A stretch of 64,000 nucleotides of DNA from Oxyruncus cristatus. Taxonomy: Eukaryota > Chordata > Aves > Passeriformes > Cotingidae. The notes beneath the pieces are model-generated. The model searched no databases and had not been told where the DNA came from. It saw nothing but the letters and a program-made list of their open reading frames with translations. Within the stretch, counting starts at the first letter, position 1. Each line of letters opens with the position of its first letter. Position numbers and translations under genes: made by a program. Positions 24,111-37,979 of this stretch are shown in pieces. Location: positions 222,267-286,266 of the forward strand of contig VXAY01005021.1 of the NCBI GenBank assembly GCA_013399855.1, given 5' to 3'.

Positions 24111-27100
24111 AAAACTAAGCTCTGATCTTTGGGAACTTAGTTAAGCACCTAAATTTACATAGATCTAATCTTTGCCTCTAAGAAAATTTCATTGTAAAGA
24201 AAGCTTTGATGAAAAATGGAAATGAACTTTTATGAGAATTTTGTTATGATTTTGTTCCTTTTATCCAGATCTAATTAAAACCAATAACTTCATCTTTAGT
24301 CAGAAGCTTTGAGCTGTCAGCAACAAGATGTCACAGGACTTCCTTAAGAACCCACTTCAATGAATCAAGCAGCCTTGCTGAGCTCGGTTTTGAGAACTCA
24401 AGATAGTGTTTGTTGAAAGAACCTTTCCATGGACTACTCAGAAAGTAAAAAGGTGTTTCAAGGTGGGGATCTGAAATAAGAAGGCTGATTTGCCTTATCA
24501 GCAGGAAAAACACAAATGAGGAGACGTGCCACATCAGTTTTCTGACTAGCCAGAACTAGGCAAGGTGTCTAACAAGCACTGTCCACCAAGGACTGTAACT
24601 TCTCCCTTCACCAAACACCTTATTTTATGCATATGTTGGAGATGAGGGATTTCTAAAGAGATTCTTAAAATACCCCTGTAGAAAGTGCACTGAAGTATAG
24701 CACCCAACAATGCCCTTTGGGACCATCCAGGAAGAAAGAAAAAGTACCTCAGGGCAACCATTTTCACGTTTGCTTTGTGCTAGGGTAGTTCAGCTGGGTG
24801 AACCATGTAAAGCTATGCCTGAAAGAATAGCTGTTCAACAGGCCATTTACCCATACTCTATCAATAACCTCCAGCTGCAAAACCAAAAATGAGACACGCT
24901 TGGGCAGCTGGCAAGATTGTCAGAGTTGTGACATCGATTCTGGAGCAACGTGAGCCCCACATCATTGCCTCTGCAGCTGACAAAATACTTCTTCCTAGCA
25001 GTCCTTCATAGAGCATTATTAACTGCCTAAGTAATGCAGTGAATCAGCAGTGGCTTTCACTAGTCAGAAAAGACAAACGTCCAAACTGAGAGTGTCCTGC
25101 AAATAGTCCCAATAAGCCCAGAAACCTCAGAGACAGCTAATGAAGAAAACGGAAGGAGTGATGACACTGGATGAGATTTCTGAGATAGCTGTATGTTAAT
25201 GCTCTATGCCACTCTGCATGTAGTAATTGAAAATTACTAATTGCAGAGATGAACTGTCAGATATTTTCAAAGGGTTTTTTCATCACACAGGACCATGGTT
25301 TCTATAGAAAGACAGCTTTAGACACATGAAAATTTTTGCTGAAGGGGTCCTCTGATTCAAACGTGAGGGGAAGATTCAAAACAGGTAGGGGGGATATTTT
25401 AATAAAGCCAAAGAATATTTATCATATATATGAGATTGCAATACCCTAAAATATAACTTTAGAATAATTTCAAGACAGGAAACCTATTAAATCCCCCACA
25501 TTTTATATTTCTCAAATAAATGGCTACAGTTTGGGGGGTCATAATAAGGACATGAAGCATAAACAACAAAGTGAATAAGAAAAATAAGAGATCTCTGTCT
25601 AAAATCCAGCAACTCACAATGAATCTTTAAAACAAAGAGTACAAAAAGAGGAAGTTAACTTCAGAACAGTCTCACGCTGAATCTAATCACTGTTTCAACT
25701 AACTGTTAAGAAGAAAGGGATCATTAATTGCTTTTTACAATTTTTTGTGCTAACATTTTTGACCAAAAGCTGAAGCTGAAGCTCAAAATATTTCTGAACA
25801 ATCTCAAAAAACGAGATGTTAAACCTTGCAAGGATCCCTTTCTGTGTTTTATCGTTTAAATTAGAAGGCACCTATATGTCCTAGGACCGTGATAAGATAA
25901 ATCAAATATAATTGTGTAAGTGTGTGAAAGTTAGAGTGAGTTAGAAGCTTCCTGGCAGAATGTAATTTTTTTCAGACATGTTGACTCATCAAAACTGATG
26001 TTAAGCAACTTCAGTTTGGTTACAAAGAAAAGGAAATGTTGGCAACTCTCCCAACTCAAAAAACCTGCACCAAAAAAGGGTTGAAGATCTGATTCCATCT
26101 TTTTCTTTTCAAATCCACATTTTATTGTTAAAAAACTTCACTAGAGAGTAGAGTTTTTAACTAGCATATATAACACAAAGTTCTTAAAATCAAAACTGTG
26201 CTATCAGAACTTCCCTTCTCTTGATTTTGGCAAAAGCTCATTTACATTCAGGCCTGTCTAGTTCAAGCAAGAGTGTACCCATTACTTAAAAAGAGAATTT
26301 CAAAAGGAGGTTTGTGCCTTTAGAAGACATAATTTGCAAAAAAACAAAACATAATGTACACATCTGACCACAGACAGTGTGAGAACCTCAAAAGAATTTA
26401 GAGAAAAGAAAGTGTTTTTCAACCTAGAAAAATTCACCTGAATCTGAAATCCCACTTTCCAGTTCTGTCCAATGCCTCACTTCCAGTCTCATTCTTCACC
26501 TGTCTTGCTACATGCTCACACCTCCCCAAAAACACATATCATGAGGAACAAATCAGCAACTGCTGAGCAACTGGTATCTAGAAACAGGACATGGGTCTAT
26601 GGTGGCTGCAGCCTATGGGGACATGGAGCCTACATGTGCCTTACACGAGCCTTAATTACAAAACTATGTCAAACTCCCTCAGAAATCATGAGTACTGGCT
26701 ATGGAAATGCATTTTAATACATCAGGCTAGACACCAAGAAAAGCAGATTTTAAAAACCCCTAAACTTGCATTAAGTATGCTTTCAAAAAAATTAGTGGTT
26801 TACCACACTCATTTTCTACAATTTCACAACTTTTTAAACAAAGTAGGAAGCACATTCCAAATAAAGTATTTTTTTTTCCCTTTGGGTCAGAACTGTTCAC
26901 AAGCAGCACCTGCATCTAAGAGTAAATTGCTGATAGCGTAACATAACCCAGAAACTATCCTTCTTTGCAAGGGCAGTAGAAACTGGCCTTCACCATGAAT
27001 TGCCACCATCACTAATGAAAGTGGCTAGCTGGATGGCTAACGAGACCTCTCATCAGAGAGTGTTAATGGAGAGGAATCAACCTTATATGCAATAAGCGAA

Positions 27101-28479
27101 CAATCAGGTAATGGAGTCAAGGAACCATATAGGCAAGGTGGAAAATAAATGCCAGGGACTTGAGAAATCTAATCAATGCCTGATTAAGCTAATTGAAGCC
27201 TGGCCACTGAAAATTAATGATTCAGAAAATTGCTCCCAGAACAGAAAAAAGCCAAGATTGCTGGATCTCACATAAGAGACAGAAGGTTCAAATGTGAAAG
27301 CAGTTATCAGGAGATTAATACATAGTATCCACGGTACATAAAAGTTTGCTATCTCACCTTTCACCACATTAAGTATATTGTTTTCCTGCTGCTTCTCCCA
27401 GCCCATGCACCCAACACGGCTCTGAAGTCCATTAGTTTGATTTCTTTTAAATGTAAGAATAAAGGGAATGCTAAGGCTGAAAAGAACAGTAGTGTTCTAA
27501 TTGCTCCAGAATGTCTTCCTTTCCAACTTCAGTGAAAACAAAGGGCTTGTGTTCAAACTGAAAAACAGAGTAGTGATGCTAAAAATAACTATGGCATGAA
27601 AAGCAAAATACACTTTAGCACATGCTTAGGTACAGTTGTTCTAATCCTAATCATCAGTGTTTTCAACTAACTAAAGGCTCCTTTCAAAACTTTTATTGAA
27701 CTGGTGGGCTTTTCTTTTTGCTCCTATCATCTATGTATTCCTGGATTGCCATGCATAACTGCTGGGATCTATAAGAGGTCATTAAAAAAAAAAAAAAAAA
27801 AAAAAGGGGAAGCCTTATATCAGAACACTTGCACTTATTACACAAAAGCCTGCAACTCTACAAGAAATTTCTCAAGATACTACAAATAAACAACACTGAA
27901 AAACCATTACTGCCTGAGCCCATGACAGCCTCAGTTCAACACAAGGCACTAGAAATTCAGTCACCTCGCTGAGTAACAATAAACTGCACTTTGAAACCAT
28001 TAAGTTGTAAAAATACTTAAAATTGTACCTTTCAATATGTCATGCTTCCTTAGGCCAAGAAATCCCAAAACAAATTCTTGCGGTTTCCATGGAGTTCTGC
28101 TAAGCCATGAAAAGTAGGTTGTGGACTGTCCACAGAAGCATATCAAACAGTACTATAATTCATCCATTAAAAATCTGATGAGAAAAAAGTGCTTGCTTTT
28201 ACTAATACTCATTTAATTCTTAAATTTATTCTGAATTTTTCTGATTCTATCATCTGCACCTTATTACTCATTTGAGGTGCTGTCTTCATTGTACTCATAT
28301 TTTTAAAAGCCATCCATGGCAAAACTGAGGGTGTGACAGCAGTCTTCTGGCATAAAATGGTTTAGAGATCATCACTTTAAATCAACACTGATTTTATCCT
28401 GCCATTGTGGCAACTTTGCTGCCAGCTTTGCTAGTTCTTCCTGAAGTTTGTTCACATTTCTTCCATCTTAATTAAATTA
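24111..28479. other. Unique AT-rich non-coding sequence with an A22 tract
   Basis: No gene was recognised. Near 24138-24160 'ttagttaagcacctaaattt' resembles the arm of an old palindromic repeat. A run of 22 A lies at 27784-27805. The rest shows no structure that I can name. Confidence 0.5.
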
Positions 28480-28680
28480 TCTTGGAGCATACTTATAATT
28501 TAATACATCACTGGTCTTCCATTTCCCAAATGATTAATAAATAGACCAACTTCCACCCATATGTGGAAACCTGAGATACTCCAAAGGTCTTTTTTTTTTT
28601 TCTCCTGAGGAAAATGAACTCCCTTTTTTCTCTGCCTTGAACTCTTTTATCCACTCAGGATGTTACTTTATCAGAGTATT
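28480..28680 (-). mobile_element. Ancient CR1-like LINE fragment
   Basis: The blocks 'tcccaaatgattaataaata' and 'acctgagatactccaaaggt' match, in order, the reverse complement of the old CR1 coding region. From memory those phrases read 'ccaaatcattaatgaatat' and 'ccctgaggtactccactggt'. 'ttttatccactcaggatgtt' fits the next block. Many substitutions and small indels are present, so the copy is non-functional. It probably belongs to the same insertion as 29180-29480. Confidence 0.5.
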
Positions 28681-28739
28681 ACTTTGCTCAGAACATCAAA
28701 GATACTAAAGTGTTACTATGCCTAACTCAGACATGCCCT

Positions 28740-28900
28740 GATGCCTAATGGCATACTTGCATGCAATTAATATGCAGCTAAAGAGATTCCCAAAGCCGGC
28801 TGAATGTGACACCGCTCAGCAAGTCAGCAGTCAAACAGAGGAAATGGGTGGGGTTTAGGCATCAATTCAGCTGAAACAGGCATTCTGCCAGGCACTGTAA
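28740..28900. promoter_or_regulatory. Candidate conserved non-coding block
   Basis: This segment, lying between two pieces of old LINE, has balanced composition. It contains 'catgcaattaatatgcagct', with overlapping octamer-like and homeodomain-like words, followed by 'gccggctgaatgtgacaccg'. There is no repeat similarity and no coding frame. The call rests on appearance only. Confidence 0.2.
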
Positions 28901-29179
28901 ATCCTATCAGAACAAAGAGAACAAAAAATTCACTGCTTGGGATCTCAGAAATCCATCGATTTGATTAGTTATTTTGAATATAGAATGTAAGATCAAATCT
29001 GTCTTCTCCACTGATTCAGAAGGAACACTTGAATCTCAGACTTCCACCTCCTCTTGCCACCTCTCTAGGGAAATCTACATCTTTTGTTTCCTTAGCTGTC
29101 ATTTCAAGAAGAATTATGTAGAGAAGTATATTTTATCAACTGGTTTTCATTCATCTATTGTATCATTTATACATTTAAG

Positions 29180-29480
29180 GAATTACTGAGGTGCAATAAT
29201 CCTTTACAAAATTTGTGCCATTTTTCCCCTACCATATCATCGAACTCTGTGTTTCTGAGGTTTTTTTATAACTATATTTTTAATCATTCTATCAGCTAAG
29301 TTGAGAAGAACTGAAGTAAGTCTTACTGGTCTGTAATCCCTCAGGATATTATGGGGGCTTTTTATAAATATAAGTACAATATTTGCTGTCTTCCAGTATA
29401 ACTGCTGACTTAAACAGAGAATGTGTACTTTAGTTAGCAGCTATTTTACTGTTAAATTCATAACAGGCCTCTTTATACTC
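29180..29480 (-). mobile_element. Ancient CR1-like LINE fragment
   Basis: Reading the plus strand, 'atcctttacaaaatttgtgc' is followed by 'taagtcttactggtctgtaa' and 'tccctcaggat', then a phrase ending 'tataagtacaatatttgctg' and 'tcttccagta'. This is the reverse complement of the CR1 reverse-transcriptase region, remembered as 'tttacaaaatccatgttggc', 'gacttactggcctgtaattt', 'cctggatc' and 'cattagccatcctccagtc'. The order is correct but the frame is broken by substitutions. Similarity beyond 29480 is doubtful. Confidence 0.65.
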
Positions 29481-32400
29481 TGTCCAGCTTGATGCTCTCC
29501 TTAAGTCATTATTTTGCTACCTCTGAACTCCTTGGCAATTTAAACTATCACCTTCCCAGCTGGGTAGAAAGAACTTCCAAGTCTCCATTCCAGTAAAGGT
29601 GAAATTCCTTGACTTGCCAGTTGTCAAAAACCCATCTCTTGAAAGGAACTCTTTCCTTCAGGATCTGCCCTGCCTTAATCTATCAGCTACCACCGCTGTC
29701 CTGTTTGGTCAATGTTTGTCATGGAAATAGAACTCATACAGAGAAATTGTCTGGGTAATCCTTCTCACTTGCAGCAACTTCTGCCATATTCCTAACATTT
29801 TTTGAACAGAGACTACTGCAGTGACTCCACACTGAAAACAAAACAGGAGAAATAACTAAATCAGCCTTCCCTCCACAGCGGGCAAAGTACTGTACTCTGC
29901 AGAGACAGAGCTCAAAGGTTGTTGGATTAGCTTTGGAAAAGCTCTCCCCTCTGTTTGCATCTGTCTGTTTGCATTCTTCATTTCCTCTAAGTTACTGCCC
30001 TGAATCAGAATGCTTTCTTAATTACCAGTGCATCAAATTTCTCTTATTTATCTGTCCGACCTTTACTGTTGATTTAGGAGGACACCAGGTCAAAAGCCAA
30101 CTAAACGTACTGTTCCCAAATAACTAAGGAAAGCACTGTATGCTGAGCTGCTACCAACTCCTTTCTCCAGACTGTGCAATTCTCTTTTCCATTCTGCCAA
30201 GTGCTATTGCACAAGAAACTCTTTCCTGAAAATATTGGTTTTTTCAAGTAGATCAAATAGATCACTTTGTAACGTACCTATGAAAAACAATCAGCTTTTA
30301 GTATGGTAGTCTTCTCCAGCTGGTGTAAGACTACTGAATTCAACCATGAAAGGTCCTCTTCTAAAACAAGTCCTACATCAATCAGCTCTTTATAAAGACA
30401 AGCATTATTCCACAACACCATCGAAAGCTTTATTACAAAAAGACCAAAGGACTCTCACCCTGTCACTACCATACTAAACATTTGTTTTCATAAAGTCTTC
30501 AGTCTTAAATATTCCTGGAATATTCTCAGAATCAAGAATCAAGTTCTTAAGTGTTCACAAACAGAAAGTATAAAAGGGCAGCAGATACGATTGAATTAAA
30601 ATTTCCTCTTGAATTCAAATGAGTGCATATATTTGGTTGTGGGTGGTTTTTTTACCAATTCAGTCAACTCTAGTCAAATTTAACATTGATTTAGCAATCT
30701 ACAGAAGTGTGTACATAATGCAGGTACTTACTGGGTGCAGCACAGGAAGTTGTTTACACGGAATTTTAAAATAAAACTTTAAAAACTGGAAAAGCACATA
30801 CCATATTAAAAAATAAAAAAAACCTGAGAATTATTTCTGTCCACTACAATCAAAAATCAAACTGTATTACAATTAGTGAATGCATACATAACTGCTGTGA
30901 TATACAATAAAAGGAAGCTTTTGTTTCATTTCAATTAATTTCTTGTAGTCTTTATCCACAACTACATTCAGTGAAGTGGACAAGAGTAAGTTGCAGCTGG
31001 AGATCAGGAGTGGAAAGACAAACCCACTGAAAAACATAAATTTATTATATATCTGCACTTTTAATCCATGCAACAATTGCGAAATGCCAGTCAGGAAATG
31101 CCATCTCTGAGCTGACTGATAAGATCATTTCCTTATCTCTCTTTTAGCTCTTGTCATTCCCCCTTGCCATAGCAGTCACAAAAAATAGGCCAAGAGGGGG
31201 TGGAGATAAGTAACATTTAATAAATCTACTAAAAAAAGGTAAGTGTGTCTCTATATATATATGCTAGAAGAATATACACTTGACTACATTTTTTACCTGT
31301 CTTTGCAGACATGCATGTTTATCTGTAAACAAGTGAATAGTTAAAATGAGTTGGCTTTGCATAGGCAAGCAGCCTACTTGATGCGTCTGATAAGAGTTTC
31401 AGGGATCTACTGGTACCTAGAAAAGAACTGAAATATAAATGTTAAATAATTACTAAGACTGTATTCCACCTGAGTCAGTAAATGATAACTTTCCAATCTG
31501 AATACATCGTTTCACAACAAAGGAAAGACTCTGTGATTCTCTTAACAATTTCATGGTGTATCCCAATGTTACCACAAGCCTTGAGAGATAAGGATTTTCC
31601 TCTGTTAAGAAAATCAAGTTATTAAATTGGTCAAAGATGACTCTACCAGAAATGTATTCAAATCTTCTTTATTAATTACCATAGGAATTTAGTTTGAGAG
31701 TCACATATAAAATTTTACTCAGCTTTCACAGATAAAATACATTACGTACAAAAATTCCTAGGATTTTAATTTAGTAAAACCCCAATAGTGCTTTACTGAG
31801 CAAGTTATTCCCTGTACAGAGAAGAGTTCTGCAGGACTGATTCATTCTTTTACAGTGCATTAGTTTAATCACCTAGGAGATTTCTAACAGATGATGAAAT
31901 CTAAACAGGAGCAGGAACTTCAGTTATCTCTGGATGAACATATTTAGTTTCACATTCTATCCTAGCACCAAGCAAAACAAAACAGCCTAAATACTCTTCA
32001 GTTTCATCCACAAAATTTATTTGACTTTTGTTGCATTTAAAAGGGCAGAACCCAATATTATATGTTAATGCTGCTGTTAAGTTCAGGTTCTCCTGTTAAT
32101 AAATCCCTTGAAGCACAAGCTGATTTTATTTTATTTTTTTTTTTTACTATTTTTTGACATTCAGTAATTGCAATAACACAGTAAATTTGTTTAGAATAGA
32201 CAAGTGAGTCAAACTAACCATTACAACAAATTATAGAGCAACCTTCTGTTATACACTATACCTTTTAAAAATAATTTGTTGTATTACACAGTCTCCCAAT
32301 TATCAAGCAATAATCCAGGAAACTCTCAAGATACAGTGACTTAGTGCTAACAGCTCAAACAAAAGTGAACTCCAATGAGCAGTCAAAATCAACAAACAAA

Positions 32401-34095
32401 AGAATGAAATCCTATTTTCCCTATTCAAAGAATAGTCTTTCCCGGTACGAAGATGCTGGATCAGGCCCAAACTGTATAAAAACAAAAGCAGTCGATAACA
32501 AAATAGATATTATAATCCGAGTTAATAAAGAAAAATACATTTAAAAAATGAATTTTCAATGTTACCTTGTCTATTTCCACTTTTTCAATGTCTCTAGGAT
32601 ATGTAAATGTATTTTTTTCTATAAAATCCCATATTTTAATAAATCATGTCAAGGCTTTTATAAAAAATTACCCTTCCAGGTCAGTGTTTTTCATTCCCTT
32701 ATTTTTTTCATCCTTTGTGTTTCTGCTTTGTAATAGTAGAATTTTTCATAACCAAAGATCTCAGTTGTTAAAATTACATAACATGCACTATTTAATTTTA
32801 AGATCTGTGTGTAGAAATATGTAACTGGGTGATAACATACAGGAACATACCAAGTGGAGCTAACATGCAAACAAATTCAACTTACAAATAAGTTTTGTGG
32901 CATAAAATTCAGAAAGTTCTGGACTCATAATGGATGTATGTAGCAGCAAATTGTATTTCCTACACCTTCCTTCCTATTCTAGATTATGCTGGTTGTGTTT
33001 GAAAGAGACACAGCCAAGTGTCCTCCCACCTACGCATCAGATGGCTGTGCCATCAAGGATCATGGTTTTCACTGGAGTGAGGATCTTCCCTGCACACATG
33101 GGAGGTGAGGAAAATGCTTTCCCATCTGGCTGCATGAAGTCACTTGCAAAGGAGATCTGAATCCAGAGAGAGAAGGAATTAGGCTAACATGTGGAAGGCA
33201 GACATACATTTTGTTACCTTAATTCCCAGGATCACTATATTTTGGTTTATCATTCTCCACAACTTTGCAAATTTGAATCCAATATTGCTTTTCATTGCTG
33301 ACAAGGAAAGCTTTGCCACCAATTCATTATGCAAATCAACCTGTAACTATTAGTTACAAGGTTAGATAAGTTCCTTCCCCTCATAAAAATCAAGTGATCT
33401 ATGCATGCAAAATACAAACAGGTCTGACCTACTCTATCCTCTTGATCTCTGTACGTTTAAACAACAGCTGTGCATGGAACAGTCTGAATTAAGGACACAG
33501 CAGTAGCAACTATTATAGCAAAGAATCAATGCAATATTTATTAAGGTGGTCTGTGAGAAAAACAGGAAATTCATGAACCTGTTTCAATATATACCATTCT
33601 CAGAAATGTCTTCCAAAGAGACTGAAAAATAAAATGTTTGCTATAGAGTAGGTTCAAAATGGAACCTGCACATAGAAATAAGACCATTGTAAAAGGGAAG
33701 GAAGAGCATATAGTGTCATACGTAATGTTAAAGATACATTTCTAGTAAATAAACCTCCATCTGGAGCTCCACATTTAGGATCTGGACACTGAACTTCAGA
33801 AAAATAAATTGCATTTACTTTTAAATATTTTCATAGACAATTTTCACACCTATACAAGAATTATGTAAACAGCTGCTAAAATAAATCACTGGTATTTAGA
33901 TTGTCTGGAGTATACACTGTCTTTATGGTTGAGAGCACCCTGTGCCATGCACCCTGTCACACAGCCCATCTTGTTACATGTTACCTGCAGCACTTGGTGG
34001 AAATGAGGATCTCAGTGTATAGGTCCTTAAAATGCTTACATATATTTTAAGATATTAGACCTGCCAGAAGACCTTGCACACTAATAGCAAAGTGC
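29481..34095. other. Unique AT-rich non-coding sequence
   Basis: No gene or clear repeat was recognised. Short (TA)n at about 31253-31262 and T-rich tracts near 32126-32150 are low complexity. Confidence 0.5.
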
Positions 34096-34099
34096 AAGA

Positions 34100-34195
34100 G
34101 AAATTAAGATTCCCATTGTACAACCAGAGAAATAATGCTGCAGAGGCTAGTTAAATAATTACGTCAAGGATTCCCTGACCTGTGTCACAAAACCA
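34100..34195 (-). repeat. MIR-like relic
   Basis: The sequence 'ttcccattgtacaaccagag' continues through 'aaataatgctgcagaggcta' and 'gttaaataattacgtcaagg'. This follows the reverse-complement MIR layout, 'ccccattttacagatgagga', 'aactgaggcacagagg' and 'gttaagtgacttgcccaagg'. It is strongly decayed, and the limits are approximate. Confidence 0.5.
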
Positions 34196-37100
34196 TTTAT
34201 CCAGCCATAAACCCAAATAAGCTTTTGTAGTGTGATTCTTGGTACAAAATGTGACAGGGAACAAAAGTTACACTACTTCAGTGCATCTGTATACAATTTC
34301 TCTTTTAGTTGAAAAGAGTAATATTCAAAGATTACCACCAGGAAATAAATGCTGGGGGTTGACCAGAGCTAGGTTCACAAGATACCTGCGTGACTCTTCA
34401 GGTTTCCAAGCCCAACATTTCAGGCACCATTTGAACATTCAATGCTTAGAACATCCCATTCTTCCACTGCTAAAGTCAACAATGTGCTACTGAGTAGATG
34501 CATAACCGTCTAAATAGTGATCAGCCATTCATTACCTAGTCGCAAAAAAACTGACAAAGGCACTGTTCTTCCATCTCTCTCTGAGGAGCCCACGTAAGTA
34601 AAAAATAATTCTGCATTCCCCTCTACTTAACAACTATGGAAGTCCTTTCTGCTTCAGAGGTTTAATTCAACTGTTACATGTCTATCATCATTTCCAAACA
34701 AGATCACATTTTCACCCTTCTTCTGGGGCTTTTTAATTTGTAAAATCTATATAAATATTTCTGAGTAGAAACTAGAATGCCACATGTCCCATCCCCCCAG
34801 GTGAAGACAATGCATTATTGGCCTCCCAGTGTTTGGGCCCTCACTTCAAGCATGCCACAGAGGATGAATGAAACATGACAATCACAGAGGGATTTATTTT
34901 AACAGCCCCATTTACATCTAAGTGCCACGTCTAGAGAACTGGGCAGCTGAAAGACTCTAAGGAATGACTTAAAGAACTAAAATGAGGGTCAAGACAGAGA
35001 GCTGCCTACAGAGAATCAACAGGAAATATCAAGCACAAAGCCTTTGATGGAATTTACCCTCTCTGAATATGACCCATAGTCTTTCTGTACCTCCCAGAAC
35101 CTTAGAAGGCTTGCTTGTATCCCATAATGAACCCTAAGTAGCAAGTACCTCCACAGAGAGGTGTATTGCACTGCATGGATATGTCAGCTCACGTCCCAAG
35201 ACAGCGCAATCAAATTAGTGTAGAACATGGAACTAGTTAATAAGTCCTGCCCTTCAGCAGGCAGATATAATATCTTATTACCAGTGTTACATTTTGAGTA
35301 TATGACATTAACAGGGTTATACTACCTGGCCATCTCCACATTGCATCCCGTTCTGAAATATACATGCACTAAATCCTATCTGGTGCTTTTTTCCTCATTG
35401 GTGTTTTTGGGTTTTTTTAATTTATTTTAATACCTCATGCACCCCAGCAAGCACTCCCATCCCAGTGCCTACAGAACACTTAAACAGAAAATGCACTTTA
35501 TTTTAAAGTCTTGGGGCCTGACTTCAGGAAATTGTCTCAATCCAAATACACTTTGCTGAGTGTAAATTCAAAGCTTGGAGCAAGGCCCATTGAGTAATGA
35601 ACCTCAGGGGCTATTAATCCACAACCTACAATTTGTAAATGTGCAGGATACTGACTCAGTAGAAAAAAATAATTTTAAACATCTGTGGTATTATTTCAAT
35701 TCCAGATTAATTACACTGCTCAGATTGTAACGTTAGCCAGAAATTTCAAGTCTCTCCTCTGCTATGTATAGAATGCTGTAGTTTCCTTTGTGTTTATCAC
35801 TGCTCTGATACAGTAGGAGGTTTCCTGCTCAACACAAGCTTATGTTCAGTTCTGTGTCCTACATTCATTCTACAGCTCACCTTGCCTGCCTTTTCTTTCT
35901 CTCTTTGTCTGAAGTCCTTCTGAAACTCTTTGTTACAGAGCATTAATTATTATTATTACTTCTTTTAAGACAAAGGCTGTGTACATACCCCCACATCACT
36001 CCATCAAAATGGTGATATAAATGAAAATCTAAACAGGCTGTTTAATCCTTTTGAGACGCTAATAATTATTTTCAATCAGCAAAGACTATTCTGCCATTTC
36101 AAAGAATGATTAATGAGACCAAATGTGTTTGTAATTTATTAGCAGCAGCTTGGGGTGTGGGGGGAAAAACTTCGGAATGGCAGCCATAGCATCAACATCT
36201 GATGATGTGAAGGCACTTCTGCTGCACATTATAAAGTCAAACATAAGGCTGCCTCTTTGGTGATTTATACTCTGCACAGTTATACCGAGTGCCTGGGTTT
36301 TATTCATGAATGGCTTTGCAGTTATTTTTTGTAGAAGTGTCATGAAAAAAAGAAATCCGCGAGTATATATACCTCTTCCAAAACACACACTCAGCCATCA
36401 GTATTCATCAACATGTTTCTCAAAGAACAGAAGTATATCACAATAAAACAGGAGGGAAAAGGCAAACAAGCAGGAGCAGAGGATTGACTGGACTGAGACA
36501 GGAGGAGCATTAAACCCTTCTATCATAGTACCTGGTGAAATAACTTAATGTCCTGCACACAACATAGTGTCTGAGAACTCTGCAGACTTCAATATGTAAA
36601 TTCATCTCCACACACCCTTGCAAGAAGAGGTTATGTCCATGTCAAGGAAATCAAGGCATGTAAGGGCTGAAAATTCCTTAAAATGCATTATGTTCTTATA
36701 ACTTACTTGCCTAAATACTTCTAAAAATTGCTCTTCAGGTTAGACACCCCCCTCCCTGGCAAGAGGACTTTGACAATCACATGGGACTTCACGTGCCTGG
36801 ACAACTTACCTGACAGCAGGCAGACTCAGCTTTCATTTTGTCTTGAAAGTGCCTTGCTTCTCCAGCACAGAGCTTTCTCCTGGTCTAAGCTGCAACGAAT
36901 CCTAGAAACTAGAAAGACAATTTCTATGTCTAAATCACTTCTCAAACAAGTAATACATACAGTATTTCTAAAAGTACAAAAGTCAAGCCTAATGTGTTGC
37001 ACACACATTCTACATGTTATAGGGGCAAGCAGACTCCCTAAACATACAGAAAAGCCTCACAATTCAAAACAATAACAGTCTTGCATGCAAAAAGACATCT

Positions 37101-37475
37101 GTGGGAATATTCAACTTGATACTAAATCATCTCTGAATGGATAGAGTATCCCAAACAACTGACAGGACCAAGCTGGAAGTGGCTGAAATCCTTATCTCTC
37201 CCCTTCCACCCAGGAGGGTGTGTCTTTGATAGCTGGGATCAATAGCAGCACCATCTGCCCCTTCTTTTGAAGTGGTGTCACTATGCAGAAATAAAGCAAA
37301 ACTGAAAGAACCAGAAGGAAAAATTAGCACAGCATCATGACATCTCTTCTCTCCCTTATTGTAGTCCCGAAATTTTGTTTTCCTTCTTTGTATTTGTATC
37401 AATGTAGAGGAATGAGAGGGAAACCAATCATGACCCATTTTATAAATAAGCAATTATTCCTGTCAATTTAGCACT
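34196..37475. other. Unique non-coding sequence
   Basis: No gene was recognised. Near 36605-36665 a phrase 'tgtccatgtcaaggaaatca' may be another reverse MIR remnant, but too weak to list separately. At 36110-36400 the sequence is less AT-biased than its surroundings, without repeat similarity, and might be a conserved non-coding block. Confidence 0.45.
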
Positions 37476-37979
37476 TGAGGGACCCCATCTGGAGCATTGT
37501 GTGTAGTTTGGGGCTCCACTGGACAAAATAGATATTTACAAATTGAGAAGTTCCATCACGTTAATGGAACACATTACATATGACAAAAAGTTGAGGAAAC
37601 TGGATTTGTTCAACTCAGAGCAAAGGCTAAAGGAGAGTCTAGTTTCTATTTTCAACTTCCTAAAGGGGGTAGAAGTGCCAGAGAGATGACAGAGACAGCT
37701 TCTTCTTCACAGTGCACAGCAGAAGGCCAAAAAGCAATCCTCAAAACTTACATCATGGGAAACTGCAATTACATACAAAGGAGGAAAAAAGCATAAAAGG
37801 CATAGTCAAGTAAAGTAATAGGTTCACAAAGAGGTGACTTCCATCCTTGGTAATATTCAAAGTTTTCCCAGAGAAGGTCCTGAACAATTTTACCAAATGT
37901 TAGCACAGCTTTGAGCAGGGAAGGGTTGAGCAGGTGACCTCCAAAGATCCCCTCTAACCTAGCCCATTCCATGATTCTG
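37476..37979 (+). mobile_element. CR1 LINE, 5'-truncated, decayed
   Basis: It begins at about 'gaccccatctggagcattgt' followed by 'gtagtttggggctccactgg', typical of CR1 copies truncated in the distal reverse-transcriptase region. It continues with decayed 'gaggaaactggatttgttca' and 'cttcttcttcacagtgcaca' blocks. It finishes with 'gacctccaaagatcccctct', 'aacctagcccattcc' and the CR1 3' terminal 'atgattctg' at 37971-37979. The correct 3' end and internal order make the call firm. Divergence is moderate and no frame remains. Confidence 0.9.

Noticed and set aside
27784..27805. A22 tract as the tail of a processed pseudogene
   Set aside because: No polyadenylation signal at the right distance, no recognisable upstream coding sequence and no target-site duplication could be seen.
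31185..31205. CTCF-like site around ggccaagagggggtggag
   Set aside because: It has three mismatches at important positions of the CTCF core (CCA-[CG][CT]-AG-..-GGC), so it is too weak to list.
36605..36665. Additional reverse MIR relic
   Set aside because: Only scattered short matches to the MIR phrases, below what I would accept as a feature.
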